Part shown: positions 18,061 through 27,126 of the stretch, one piece after another
Layout: each line of letters begins with the position of its first letter
Position numbering within the stretch: the first letter of the stretch is position 1
NCBI GenBank assembly: GCA_031549865.1
Contig: JAVBPE010000011.1
Location: 18,384 to 82,383 of the forward strand
Direction: 5' to 3'
DNA length: 64,000 nt
Origin: JAVBPE01 sp031549865
GTDB lineage: Bacteria > Bacillota_I > Bacilli_A > Acholeplasmatales > Anaeroplasmataceae
Notes under the pieces: model-generated
What the model was told of the DNA's origin: nothing
The model's input: only the letters and a program-made list of their open reading frames with translations
Database searches by the model: none
Translations under genes and position numbers: made by a program

Positions 18061-18536
18061 TTTAATACCTCAATAATTGAATTCACACAATCGTTTATAT
18101 CATTATTTATAACACTTATATTTTGAAATGCTAAATATTTATCTTTTCTTTCATTATATATTTCAAATAATGTTTTAGTTTTAAATAGTGGACGTGACCC
18201 ACTATCACGCTCTAAGCGTTTATTTATTTCTTCTAAATCAGAATCAATGTATATAACAAGGCCGTCCATATATTTTTTATTTTCTTCTCTAACAACAATT
18301 CCTCCACCACATGAAATAACGACATTATCATTAAGACTTACTTCTTTTAAAAAATTCGTTTCCAAATCTCTAAAATATTTTTCTCCATATTCATGAAAGA
18401 TTTCATCAATAAAAAGAAAACTGTTTTTTTCGATATATAAATCTAAATCAATAAATTCAAAATTTATTTTAGATGCCAACTCTTTTCCAACACTAGATTT
18501 ACCACTTCCAGGTAAACCAATTAAATATATTCTCAT
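18057..18536 (-). CDS. aroK: Shikimate kinase
   Basis: 159 residues. P-loop GLPGSGKSSVG at about residues 7-17, the DLDLYIE substrate motif, CGGGIVVREE and the RPLF lid arginine are visible. Phosphorylates shikimate to shikimate 3-phosphate. It begins immediately after the miaA stop and overlaps aroQ by four bases. Only two steps of the chorismate pathway are in this window. Confidence 0.95.
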   Translation of the reverse strand: MRIYLIGLPGSGKSSVGKELASKINFEFIDLDLYIEKNSFLFIDEIFHEYGEKYFRDLETNFLKEVSLNDNVVISCGGGIVVREENKKYMDGLVIYIDSDLEEINKRLERDSGSRPLFKTKTLFEIYNERKDKYLAFQNISVINNDINDCVNSIIEVLK

Positions 18537-19430
18537 TTATTTCTTCACAAACTCCTTAACATCTAAAATTATTTTGTTTATAGTTTCATTTATATCATTT
18601 AAATTAACATTATAAAAATTAGTATTAAATTGATTTTTAAACCAAGTTATTTGTCTTTTAGCCAGATGTCTTGTGTTTTTCTTTATTTCATCTTTTGCTT
18701 CATCTAAAGATATTTTTCCTTCAAAATAAGGTATTAGCTCTTTATATCCAATTGCGTTTGGATAGATTTTTTTATCAAATAAATTTTTTACTTCTTTTAA
18801 TAAACCATCATGAAACATCAAATCAACTCGCATATTAATCCTTTCATATAATTTATCCCTATTATCTAAATTTAAATATATGATAAAGTAATCATATAAA
18901 GGAACCTTTTTATTATTAAATTCTGTGATACTCGAGTTTGTTTCTTCTAATATTTCTAAGGCTCTTAAAACTCTTTTACGATTATTCATATGAATATTAG
19001 TATTTATGATATTTTTATCTTTTTTTATTAATAATTCATATAATTCCTCATTGTTTAAGTTTTCATATTTTTTTTCGAAATTAGCATCTCTTTTTTGTGC
19101 CTCAAAATTATAATCAAATAAAACACTTTGAACATATAATCCTGTTCCACCACAAATTAATGATAAATTGCTATTATCGATTATGCTTCTAGCTTCCTTT
19201 TGAAAATCAAACACACTATAGTCTTCATCTGGATTCTTAACATCTATTAAATGATGAACTATTCCTTCACGTTCTAAGAAAGTTGGTTTTGCACTTCCAA
19301 TATTTAATTCCTTATATACACTTACACTATCTGCACTTATAATATCTAAGTTGAAAAACTTAGCTAATTCTATTGATATCTTTGTTTTTCCTATTGCAGT
19401 TGGTCCAACTACCACTATAACTTTTTTCAT
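18537..19430 (-). CDS. miaA: tRNA dimethylallyltransferase
   Basis: 297 residues. GPTAIGKTKISIELA at about 9-23 is the P-loop, ISADSVSVYKELNIGSAKP binds the substrate, and GGTGLYVQSVLF follows. Adds dimethylallyl to A37 of tRNAs that read codons starting with U; MiaB (27119-28552) then methylthiolates the same base, so both steps are in this window. Start overlaps the mutL stop as ATGA. Confidence 0.96.
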   Translation of the reverse strand: MKKVIVVVGPTAIGKTKISIELAKFFNLDIISADSVSVYKELNIGSAKPTFLEREGIVHHLIDVKNPDEDYSVFDFQKEARSIIDNSNLSLICGGTGLYVQSVLFDYNFEAQKRDANFEKKYENLNNEELYELLIKKDKNIINTNIHMNNRKRVLRALEILEETNSSITEFNNKKVPLYDYFIIYLNLDNRDKLYERINMRVDLMFHDGLLKEVKNLFDKKIYPNAIGYKELIPYFEGKISLDEAKDEIKKNTRHLAKRQITWFKNQFNTNFYNVNLNDINETINKIILDVKEFVKK

Positions 19431-21241
19431 ATAACTCTCTTAAACATTTTTTCTAATTCTAATGTTGTAATCTTTATAAGTGTTGGTCTACCATGTGGAC
19501 AAGTATATGGGTTTTTGCATTTATTTAAATTTTCGAATAACGAATTTATTTCATTCAAATTAATACTATCATTAGCCTTTATTGATGTCTTACAGCTAAT
19601 CTGTTTAGCTATTTCATCTCTAAAATACATAATATTGATTTTTTTATTTTTAAGCATTAACATTATCGAAAACCTTATAAAATCTTCTACATCATCAAAA
19701 TCTACCCAAATTGGAACTTCTCTGACATAATATGAATTTAAAGATTGCATCTCTAAAGTAAATCCCATTTCTTTAAAATCTTCTAAATGAAGTTCAATAT
19801 AAATCATTTCATCTTTTGTGAATTCTAAAATGTAAGGAATTAATAATTCAGTTTTTATATTAGAAGGCTTACTTAATAATTCATAATAATATTCATATCT
19901 AATTCTTTCGTTTGCTGCATGTTGATCAATTAAATACATTCCTTCATTATTTTGATAAATTAAATATAGTCCGAATACTGAACCAACATATTCCATATAA
20001 GGCAATTTAAGTTCTTTTTTTTCTTCAATTATTTTGTTTTCTTCTATTTTAGCACTATATTTTTCTTCAGTAAGATTTTCTTCTAGTACTTCAAAATCAG
20101 CTGTTTTGTGTATGAAACTTGATGTATCTTCAGCTAATCCTACATTCGTTTTTTCAACAACTTCGTTACTTGGAAACTCATTATTAATTTCAAATATAGA
20201 AGTTTTATTATATGATTTATTAATTATTTCTTCTACTAACTTTTCTTCTTTAATATTTTCTTCATTTGCTAAAGATTTTTTCAACTCTTTTGTAATTACT
20301 TCTACTAAAATTTCTTCATTTGATATTTTAATTTCTGTCTTTGTGGGATGAACATTAACATCAATTAATAAAGGATCAATTTGCAAAAATATTGTAATTA
20401 TAGGAAATTTTGCATTTGGAACATAAGTATAAAAAGCATCCATCACAGCATTATTAATTACATTACTTTTCACATAACGATTATTACATATTAAAGTTAT
20501 ATCATTTCTATGCGACCTGAAAAGATAAGGTTTTGCATAAATGAATTTTAAATTATAGCCATTTCCACTATACTCACAAAATACTAAGTTTTTAGATACT
20601 TCAAAACCGTATATTTCTCCAAATAACGAATGAAAATCGTTATTACCAGTTGTCTTTAAAATCAATTTATCATTATTGTATAAACTAAAACTTTTATTCG
20701 GATTAGATATGGAGAATTTATTCATTATATTAATAATACTTGCAAGCTCTTTTGGTAAAGCTTTTAAATATTTTAATCTAGCTGGCGTATTATAAAACAA
20801 ATCATTAACAATAACACTAGTCCCCTTGTTTATAGGTGTTTCGCCTTCATTTAATAATATGCCCGCTTTATAAGTTACTTGATAGCCAATATCACCAACA
20901 GATGAAGATATTTGCATTTGACTAACTGAAGCAATAGAAGGAACTGCTTCTCCTCTAAAACCTAAGGAATTAATCCTAAATAGGTCATACTCAGTTTTTA
21001 TTTTACTTGTAGCGTGTCTTTGAAAAGCCATTTTGACATCTTCTTTAACCATTCCACATCCATTATCGACAACTTTTATTTGCTTGATTCCACTATCAAT
21101 TAAATATACATTAATTAAAGTAGCGTCCGCATCAATTGAATTTTCTACCAATTCTTTAACAACATTCATCGGCTTTTCAACTACCTCACCAGCAGCAATC
21201 ATATTTGATAATTGAGTTGATAATTTTAAAATATTTCCCAT
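19427..21241 (-). CDS. mutL: DNA mismatch repair protein MutL
   Basis: 604 residues. The N-terminal GHKL ATPase has VVKELVENSIDADAT, DNGCGM and GFRGEAVPSIASV. The C-terminal dimerisation domain keeps the endonuclease metal motif DQHAANERIRYE and the CPHGRPT motif, so it is an endonuclease-type MutL, as in Bacillus and unlike E. coli. AAAGGAG precedes the ATG. Follows mutS by 15 bases. Confidence 0.96.
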   Translation of the reverse strand: MGNILKLSTQLSNMIAAGEVVEKPMNVVKELVENSIDADATLINVYLIDSGIKQIKVVDNGCGMVKEDVKMAFQRHATSKIKTEYDLFRINSLGFRGEAVPSIASVSQMQISSSVGDIGYQVTYKAGILLNEGETPINKGTSVIVNDLFYNTPARLKYLKALPKELASIINIMNKFSISNPNKSFSLYNNDKLILKTTGNNDFHSLFGEIYGFEVSKNLVFCEYSGNGYNLKFIYAKPYLFRSHRNDITLICNNRYVKSNVINNAVMDAFYTYVPNAKFPIITIFLQIDPLLIDVNVHPTKTEIKISNEEILVEVITKELKKSLANEENIKEEKLVEEIINKSYNKTSIFEINNEFPSNEVVEKTNVGLAEDTSSFIHKTADFEVLEENLTEEKYSAKIEENKIIEEKKELKLPYMEYVGSVFGLYLIYQNNEGMYLIDQHAANERIRYEYYYELLSKPSNIKTELLIPYILEFTKDEMIYIELHLEDFKEMGFTLEMQSLNSYYVREVPIWVDFDDVEDFIRFSIMLMLKNKKINIMYFRDEIAKQISCKTSIKANDSINLNEINSLFENLNKCKNPYTCPHGRPTLIKITTLELEKMFKRVI

Positions 21242-21256
21242 TTAAGATACTCCTTT

Positions 21257-23824
21257 CTATTTTATTTTTTCTTGTAATTCAATTAAAATCTTAAATGCAT
21301 CAATTGGCGAAATGCTATTCATATCGATGCGTTTTATGTCTTCTTTTAATTCAGCTAATAGCTTTGCTTCAATATTTTCTTCCTTATTTTCATAAGCTTC
21401 AAAATTGAATAAATCTAACTTAATATTCTTAGCATTTTTATTTTCTTCTTCAAGTACATTTAGTATTTGTTTACTTCTTTCAATAACTGATTTTGGAAGA
21501 CCAGCTAATGATGCAACATTTATTCCATAACTCTTATCAGTAGGTCCATCTAAAACTTTATGTAAAAATTGAACACCATTTTTCGTTTCAACTGCAGCAA
21601 CATGAACATTTTTTAAATGTTTTAATGTTTGTTCTAAACCAACTAATTCATGATAATGTGTTGAGAATAAAGTAATACATCCAATTCTTTCGTGTACATA
21701 TTCTAAAATTGCCTGAGCTAATGCCATTCCATCAAATGTCGCTGTTCCACGACCAATTTCATCAAATAAAATTAAACTATTCTTTGTAGCATTTAAAAGA
21801 GCATAATTTGCTTCCATCATTTCAACCATAAAAGTAGATTGTCCACTTATTAAATCATCACTTGCACCAATACGTGTAAATATTTGATCAAATATAACTA
21901 AGTTAGCAATTTTTGCCGGAACAAAACATCCAATTTGAGCCATCACTATTATAATTGCAAGCATCCTCATATATGTTGATTTACCGCTCATATTAGGACC
22001 AGTAATAAGCATCATATTATATTTATTTATAACAACATCATTTACAACAAATTTTTCTTTTAAAATATCTTCGATTACTGGATGTCTTCCATCTATAATA
22101 TTAACTTCATTTTTTTGATTAAAAATTGGTCTTATAAAATGATTGTTAACTGATACTTCACTAAATGCTATATAGCAGTCAACGACACTTAAATGATTAG
22201 CTAATATTTGTAAGCTTTTAACATATTTAGATACTTCATTTCTAATTTCTATAAACAATTCATATTCAAGTTTTTCAATTTTATCTTTGGCATTTATAAC
22301 TATTTGCTCATATTTCTTTAGTTCTGGTGTAATAAAACGTTCAGCATTAGCAATTGTTTGTTTTCTATCATAACCAAATTCATCTTTTATTAAAGATATT
22401 TGACCCTTTGTTATCTCAATATAATAACCAAAAACACGATTATATCCAACTTTTAATGTCTTTATACCTGTTCTTTCACGTTCAGATAATTCATAATTAA
22501 TTATCCAATCTTTACTATTTTGACTAATATTTTTAACATCATCTAATTCTTTATTAAAGCCCTCTTTAATCATTTGTCCTTCTTTAATAACTAAAGGCGG
22601 ATTTTCAACTAATGAATTTAATAATAATTCATATAATTCATTATGCGGATTAATAGCATCACTTAATTCTAAAGCTTGATTTAATTTCAAATTAGCAATT
22701 TGGGCTTTTATGTTTGGCACATTTGATAATGTTTTTCTTAATTGAACCAAATCTTTTGCGTTAGCATTCGATAAACTTATTCTACCTAATATTCGCTCTA
22801 AATCATAAACGGTTTTTAAGGCCTCTTTTATTTCTTGCCTTACTAAATAGCTATTATTTAATACGTCTACAAAATCTAGACGATTATTAATTTCAACTAA
22901 GCTTATTAACGGTTTATCAATCCACTTATTAAGCATTCTAGAACCCATTGCAGTTTGACATTTATCTAAATACCATAATAAAGAACCATTTTTATTACCT
23001 TGACGTAATGTTTCATTCAATTCTAAATTTCTTTTTGTAAAAGAATCTATTTTAAGATAATCACTTGCATTATAATAAACAACTTTTTTTAAATGAATCA
23101 ATTCATGCTTTTGTGTTTTTTCAGTATAATTAAACAAAATCGCTAAACAAGATAGGTATTCATCATCAATCTCACTTGCTAAAGATATAAAATTTTCAGT
23201 TAATTCAGTCTTTTCTTCAATAGAAACTAATATTTGATATTTATTTTGTAAAGATTTAATAATATTTTTATTAAAAGTTGGTTTTACTACTACTTCTCTA
23301 CATTTTAGATTAAGAAGTTCTTGAATTAATGTTTCTTCACTCATGAATGTTGTTAAATAAGAGTCTCCTGTCGAAACATCTAAATAACTTATAATAAACT
23401 TATTTTTATTATTATCAATACTAACTATATAATTATTTTCTTTTTCATTTAAAAAGGCTTCAACTATTGTTCCTGGAGTTAGTATTTTTACAACATCTCT
23501 TTTTACAATTCCTTTTGCTTCACTTACATCCTCGACTTGCTCAACAATTGCAACTTTATAACCAGCTTTTATTAACTTTTCAGCATATGCAGCATACGCG
23601 TGAAATGGAATGCCACACATTGGAACGCGTTCTTCTTGTCCTGCATCTCTTCCAGTTAAAGCGATTTCTAATACTTTTGAAGCTAAGAATGCATCTTCAA
23701 AAAACATTTCGTAAAAATCTCCTAAGCGAAAAAAGACTATTGCATCAGCATAGTCTTTTTTAATTTCCAAATATTGTTGCATCATTGGCGTATATTTACT
23801 TTTATCAATTTTTGACATATCCAT
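21257..23824 (-). CDS. mutS: DNA mismatch recognition protein MutS
   Basis: About 855 residues. The mismatch-binding FFRLGDFYEMF motif lies near the N-terminus, the Walker A TGPNMSGKSTYMRM and Walker B LILFDEIGRGTATFDG near the C-terminus, and FSTHYHEL follows. It recognises mismatches and recruits MutL. The ATG at 23824 is chosen, with GGGTG eight bases upstream; an in-frame TTG at 23839 is less likely. Confidence 0.97.
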   Translation of the reverse strand: MDMSKIDKSKYTPMMQQYLEIKKDYADAIVFFRLGDFYEMFFEDAFLASKVLEIALTGRDAGQEERVPMCGIPFHAYAAYAEKLIKAGYKVAIVEQVEDVSEAKGIVKRDVVKILTPGTIVEAFLNEKENNYIVSIDNNKNKFIISYLDVSTGDSYLTTFMSEETLIQELLNLKCREVVVKPTFNKNIIKSLQNKYQILVSIEEKTELTENFISLASEIDDEYLSCLAILFNYTEKTQKHELIHLKKVVYYNASDYLKIDSFTKRNLELNETLRQGNKNGSLLWYLDKCQTAMGSRMLNKWIDKPLISLVEINNRLDFVDVLNNSYLVRQEIKEALKTVYDLERILGRISLSNANAKDLVQLRKTLSNVPNIKAQIANLKLNQALELSDAINPHNELYELLLNSLVENPPLVIKEGQMIKEGFNKELDDVKNISQNSKDWIINYELSERERTGIKTLKVGYNRVFGYYIEITKGQISLIKDEFGYDRKQTIANAERFITPELKKYEQIVINAKDKIEKLEYELFIEIRNEVSKYVKSLQILANHLSVVDCYIAFSEVSVNNHFIRPIFNQKNEVNIIDGRHPVIEDILKEKFVVNDVVINKYNMMLITGPNMSGKSTYMRMLAIIIVMAQIGCFVPAKIANLVIFDQIFTRIGASDDLISGQSTFMVEMMEANYALLNATKNSLILFDEIGRGTATFDGMALAQAILEYVHERIGCITLFSTHYHELVGLEQTLKHLKNVHVAAVETKNGVQFLHKVLDGPTDKSYGINVASLAGLPKSVIERSKQILNVLEEENKNAKNIKLDLFNFEAYENKEENIEAKLLAELKEDIKRIDMNSISPIDAFKILIELQEKIK

Positions 23825-23850
23825 AATTTCTACACCCAATTTATATTAAA

Positions 23851-26007
23851 CTACTTTTTAATAATATTTTTTAATAATTCATAACATTTACTAGAAATCC
23901 ATTCATAAACATTAAAGACAGGTTTATCTTTATTATCATTTAAGAATTTATGTAACCAAGGTATTTCATACTTTCCATATTGATATGTTATTCCGTCTAC
24001 AGCATAAACAACTAATATTAATAATGCAATAATTAATATAAATAGAAGTATTTTAAATATTATTGGCATTTTTTTATTACGCATTTTAATACGTTGATTT
24101 AAATCAACATAAGCTAAAACTTCATTTTGTCTTTCTAAATAAATCATATCTTGTTCATTTGGTAATATTTTACCTTTACGTATTTTCTTAATACGTTTAA
24201 CCATTTTCTTTTCATAAGAACTTTCATCTTTGTTCTTTTTATTCGAAATCGGCTTAGTTATATCTAATTTCTCTTCTTTTGTAGATACATTATTTACTAC
24301 TGGCTTAGCAATTACTACATCTTCAACAATTGGTTTAGTTATTACTTCATTTGATCTAGAAGCATTTTTAAATACTTTTACGTCATTTTCTTGCATATTA
24401 TTTGCAATATTTTGATCAAACATCTTATTTTCATAATCAGGTACGTCTGCATATGAACGTTGATTGTCGAAATTATCATATGATGAAATTTCATCATCTA
24501 TTTGACTAATAGCTTGCGTACTGCCTTGTGCTGGAACTTGAATAATTTTAGTAACAGGTGTTAGTTTATCAGATAAACGATATACCACTTGTTCCACTGT
24601 TTGTGAAATAACTTCATTAGTATTTAGTTGATTAACTTCAACTGGTCTTGTGCTTTCAACTATTTCAGATACTATCTCTTTTATTACTTCTTTTGTTATT
24701 GGTTCATTTTGAATTACTTCAGCTGGTTTTGTGTTTTCAATTATCTCAGAAACAATTTCTTTTATTATTTCTTTAGTTATAGGTTCATTTTGAACTTGAT
24801 TTGGTTTTGTCGCATCCATAATTTCTAAAACAGTTTCTTTTATGATTGTTTTAATTGTTTCTGGATCAATTGAAGCAACTCCAACTGTCGTAACTTCTCT
24901 AATAACTTCTACAACTTTTGCTGGCTCTTCTATTACTTCTTCAATAGTTTCTTCAACCACTGGTTCTTCTATTACTTCTTCAATAGTTTCTTCAACTACT
25001 GGTTCTTCTATTACTTCTTCAATAGTTTCTTCAACCACTGGCTCTTCTATTACTTCTTCAATAGTTTCCTCAACTACTGGTTCTTCTGTTACTTCTTCAA
25101 TAGTTTCTTCAACTACTGATTCTTCTATTTCTTCTTCAACTACATACTCTTCTTTAAATTCAAATGCTTCTACTAATTCAATTTCTTTTACTACAAATGA
25201 ATTATCATTTTTAGTTAGATTTGCTTTATCAGCTTGCTTTAAAATATATTCTATTAATTCTTCTTTTTTTAGTTCGATTGAAGCTTTAATTTTATTTTGT
25301 TTTGCGAATCTTTGCATTGTTAAAACTGACATAATATTTAATTTTTTTGCAGTTTCTTCATCATACTTGCCCATTGCTTGTAATTCCTCAACAATGATTG
25401 CTTGTAATTCTTCTTTTTTAAGTCTTCTTGGAATAGATAATTTATATTTATCTCCTATTTCACGTAGTTCAACTAAAGTAGAACTCTTTGCTAAAGTTAC
25501 TCTAAATTGTTCTTTTGTTAAACCATCAAATTCAAACATATCATCAAAAACTACAGGAAAAATTGTTTCTTGGAATATTTTAAAATCAATATTTTCGCTT
25601 TGTTCAGGTAATAATAATAAATAATTTAATTCGCTATCTGCAATTTTTAAATCATCACTATTTGCTAAAACTAATTTCCAAAAATATTCTTTATATTCTT
25701 TAAATAATTCGTCAGTTATAATTGTATTCATAAAATTTTGCAATTGATATTCACAAAATGTTGGATAACATAATAAACGATATTTCATTTCATCAGAAAT
25801 ATTTAATTGTTTAGCTATTTTAACTTTGTCATTAAGTGCATATCTTAATGCTTGCATATTTAATTTTCTTGATAATTTTCTTTCTCTACTTTGAAAGAAA
25901 TCAGCAGTTTGGGCTGAACTTAATCGAGAAAGTTTTTCAATAGCTGCAGAAAAACCAATTTCTTTTCCATTTAATTGAATAATGTTGTTTTGTTGATCTA
26001 TTTTCAT
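23851..26007 (-). CDS. Uncharacterised repeat-bearing single-span membrane protein between cotE and mutS
   Basis: 718 residues; family not recognised. Visible parts: a helical N-terminus (1-160); two SAP/Rho_N-like helical units at about 165-212 and 225-260, each ending in a KKEEL helix; an acidic stretch with five tandem 13-residue repeats (VVEETIEEVIEEP) at 298-362; three imperfect 26-27-residue repeats at about 381-460 built on NEPITKE.IKEIVSEI; a low-complexity linker; a basic patch at 588-646; one membrane span at 648-669; and about 50 residues after it, probably outside. Topology by charge: large domain in the cytoplasm. Own sigma-A-like promoter and GGGAGG before the ATG. It lies between cotE and mutS, adjacent genes in B. 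subtilis. Function unknown; Rho_N-like units can bind nucleic acid, which is only a hint. Confidence 0.8.
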   Translation of the reverse strand: MKIDQQNNIIQLNGKEIGFSAAIEKLSRLSSAQTADFFQSRERKLSRKLNMQALRYALNDKVKIAKQLNISDEMKYRLLCYPTFCEYQLQNFMNTIITDELFKEYKEYFWKLVLANSDDLKIADSELNYLLLLPEQSENIDFKIFQETIFPVVFDDMFEFDGLTKEQFRVTLAKSSTLVELREIGDKYKLSIPRRLKKEELQAIIVEELQAMGKYDEETAKKLNIMSVLTMQRFAKQNKIKASIELKKEELIEYILKQADKANLTKNDNSFVVKEIELVEAFEFKEEYVVEEEIEESVVEETIEEVTEEPVVEETIEEVIEEPVVEETIEEVIEEPVVEETIEEVIEEPVVEETIEEVIEEPAKVVEVIREVTTVGVASIDPETIKTIIKETVLEIMDATKPNQVQNEPITKEIIKEIVSEIIENTKPAEVIQNEPITKEVIKEIVSEIVESTRPVEVNQLNTNEVISQTVEQVVYRLSDKLTPVTKIIQVPAQGSTQAISQIDDEISSYDNFDNQRSYADVPDYENKMFDQNIANNMQENDVKVFKNASRSNEVITKPIVEDVVIAKPVVNNVSTKEEKLDITKPISNKKNKDESSYEKKMVKRIKKIRKGKILPNEQDMIYLERQNEVLAYVDLNQRIKMRNKKMPIIFKILLFILIIALLILVVYAVDGITYQYGKYEIPWLHKFLNDNKDKPVFNVYEWISSKCYELLKNIIKK
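24628..24867 (-). repeat. Three imperfect 27-residue coding repeats
   Basis: Encodes three related blocks, each (D/N)(E)P.T(I)K..I(K)E.V.EI...T(K/R)P, with the second and third nearly identical. Probably amphipathic helices. Confidence 0.7.
24922..25116 (-). repeat. Five tandem 39-bp coding repeats
   Basis: Five head-to-tail 39-bp units encoding VVEETIEEV(I/T)EEP. Copies differ only at scattered third positions, so they are recent or gene-converted and likely to vary in number between strains. Confidence 0.85.
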
Positions 26008-26048
26008 ATAATAGGCCTCCCATTAAATAAGACTGTTGTATATTATAT

Positions 26049-26077
26049 ATAATATACTAAAAGAATTTTTTTTACAA
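26049..26077 (-). promoter_or_regulatory. Promoter of the 718-residue protein and mutSL operon
   Basis: TTGTAA, 17-base spacer, TATTAT on the minus strand, 42 bases before the ATG. Confidence 0.5.
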
Positions 26078-26169
26078 GTGAAAACTGATTTTTTTCTTGA
26101 TAATTAAACATTTTCCAACAATTATGCAACTAAATTCTATATATATATATTAATTGTTTTTTTACAAAT

Positions 26170-26215
26170 TAAAAGAGTGAAATAAAAAAAACCATTTTTT
26201 TATTCACTCAATTTA
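26170..26215 (-). terminator. Terminator of cotE
   Basis: Stem GAGTGAA-TAAAAAAA / TTTTTTTATTTCACTC with a short loop, followed by TTTTAATTT on the minus strand. Confidence 0.6.
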
Positions 26216-26219
26216 ATTA

Positions 26220-26732
26220 TTATTTATTTAAAAAGTCTTCGTCAACATCAATATCTAAATCTTCTATATCATCATCATTTTGATTGTTTTGATTAAAAAT
26301 GGTAACGATCATTTTAGTTTCACCTATAATCTCCGCTAGCACTTCAAACGTTATATCTACTTCTATTTCATTATCAACTATTTTTGCTTCAGTTGCTGTA
26401 GGATGCTGTAACACCTTCACCAACACATCTTCACTATTAGGTAAATATTCTCGAACAATTTGTTTTGTCTTTATGTCTTTTTCATATCTTATTTTTTCCC
26501 TTAGGACATCTGTTTTCGTATTTTGTTCAGTTGAATACCAAATATTTAATTCAAATTCCCCATTAATAAAGACTTCTTTTTCTTTTCTATATGCTTCAAA
26601 TTCATGATTTATAATCCAGCATCCCAATATACTATATGGATTATTTCTAGTTGTTATATGATGATTTAAATGGACAGTTTTTTTTCCTTTAGCTACAATT
26701 GCCTTAGTAACTATTTCTCTTATCTCATTCAA
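26220..26732 (-). CDS. cotE: Outer spore coat morphogenetic protein CotE
   Basis: About 170 residues against 181 in B. subtilis. The family core is clear: EIVTKAIVAKGKK, NNPYSILGCWIINHEFEA and GEFELNIWYS, then VLQHPTATEA and FEVLAEIIGETK, ending in an acidic tail (DDDIEDLDIDVDEDF). CotE directs assembly of the outer coat around the spore from the mother cell. The start is a TTG at 26732, six bases after AGGAGG; the longer frame has no ribosome-binding site. Lies between ricA and mutS as in Bacillus. Confidence 0.93.
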   Translation of the reverse strand: MNEIREIVTKAIVAKGKKTVHLNHHITTRNNPYSILGCWIINHEFEAYRKEKEVFINGEFELNIWYSTEQNTKTDVLREKIRYEKDIKTKQIVREYLPNSEDVLVKVLQHPTATEAKIVDNEIEVDITFEVLAEIIGETKMIVTIFNQNNQNDDDIEDLDIDVDEDFLNK

Positions 26733-26749
26733 ATTTATCCCTCCTATTG

Positions 26750-26776
26750 TAGTATATGATAAATATCTATTAAAGT
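26750..26776 (-). promoter_or_regulatory. Possible sigma-K-like promoter of cotE
   Basis: CATATACTA fits the sigma-K -10 (CATAnnnTA) and an AC dinucleotide lies 16 bases upstream. The spacing from the full mACm -35 is one base short, so this is weak. B. subtilis cotE has sigma-E and sigma-K promoters. Confidence 0.35.
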
Positions 26777-26778
26777 TC

Positions 26779-26811
26779 AAAAAAAATGATTCCAATTTTG
26801 AAATCATTTTT
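26779..26811 (-). terminator. Terminator after ricA
   Basis: Stem AAAATGATT / AATCATTTT followed by T-run on the minus strand, directly after the ricA stop. Confidence 0.7.
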
Positions 26812-26814
26812 ACA

Positions 26815-27126
26815 TTATAAATTTATTTCTGCTTCCATAGTTTTAAAAATATTCTTTAACATATTATTAACATCTTCTAAAATTTCAAAATATTCTTCTA
26901 AAAATGGATATTCTAAAATTTCTTCTTTTTTTTCATTATAAAGTTTTTCATATTCTATTTTAGAATTAATAAGATTGTAATGTGTGGCATTAACTAATTG
27001 TTTTTGAATTTCTTTTATTTCTTGAAATTTTTTATTTAAAACTTCATTATTATCAATATATTTCTCTAAGATTTTTAAACGCTTAACTTCTTCTAAAGAA
27101 TTTATTTCTTCTAAAACCTTATTCAC
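26815..27126 (-). CDS. ricA: YlbF/YmcA family protein (RicA)
   Basis: 103 residues, all helical, of the YlbF/YmcA family; the KFQEIKEIQKQLVNATHY helix is the recognisable core. In B. subtilis RicA (YmcA) with RicF (YlbF) and RicT (YaaT) forms a complex that helps RNase Y mature mRNAs and supports sporulation and biofilm formation. RNase Y is encoded nearby at 29819-31396. GTG start; the AGGAG ribosome-binding site lies inside the end of miaB, with which it overlaps by eight bases. Confidence 0.85.
   Translation of the reverse strand: MNKVLEEINSLEEVKRLKILEKYIDNNEVLNKKFQEIKEIQKQLVNATHYNLINSKIEYEKLYNEKKEEILEYPFLEEYFEILEDVNNMLKNIFKTMEAEINL

Noticed and set aside
24922..25116. Regular repeats that could suggest a CRISPR array
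   Set aside because: Units are contiguous 39-bp in-frame coding repeats with no spacers.
24842..25624. Long plus-strand Ser/Thr-rich reading frame opposite the 718-residue gene
   Set aside because: Mirror of the acidic repeats on the other strand; no ribosome-binding site or promoter.
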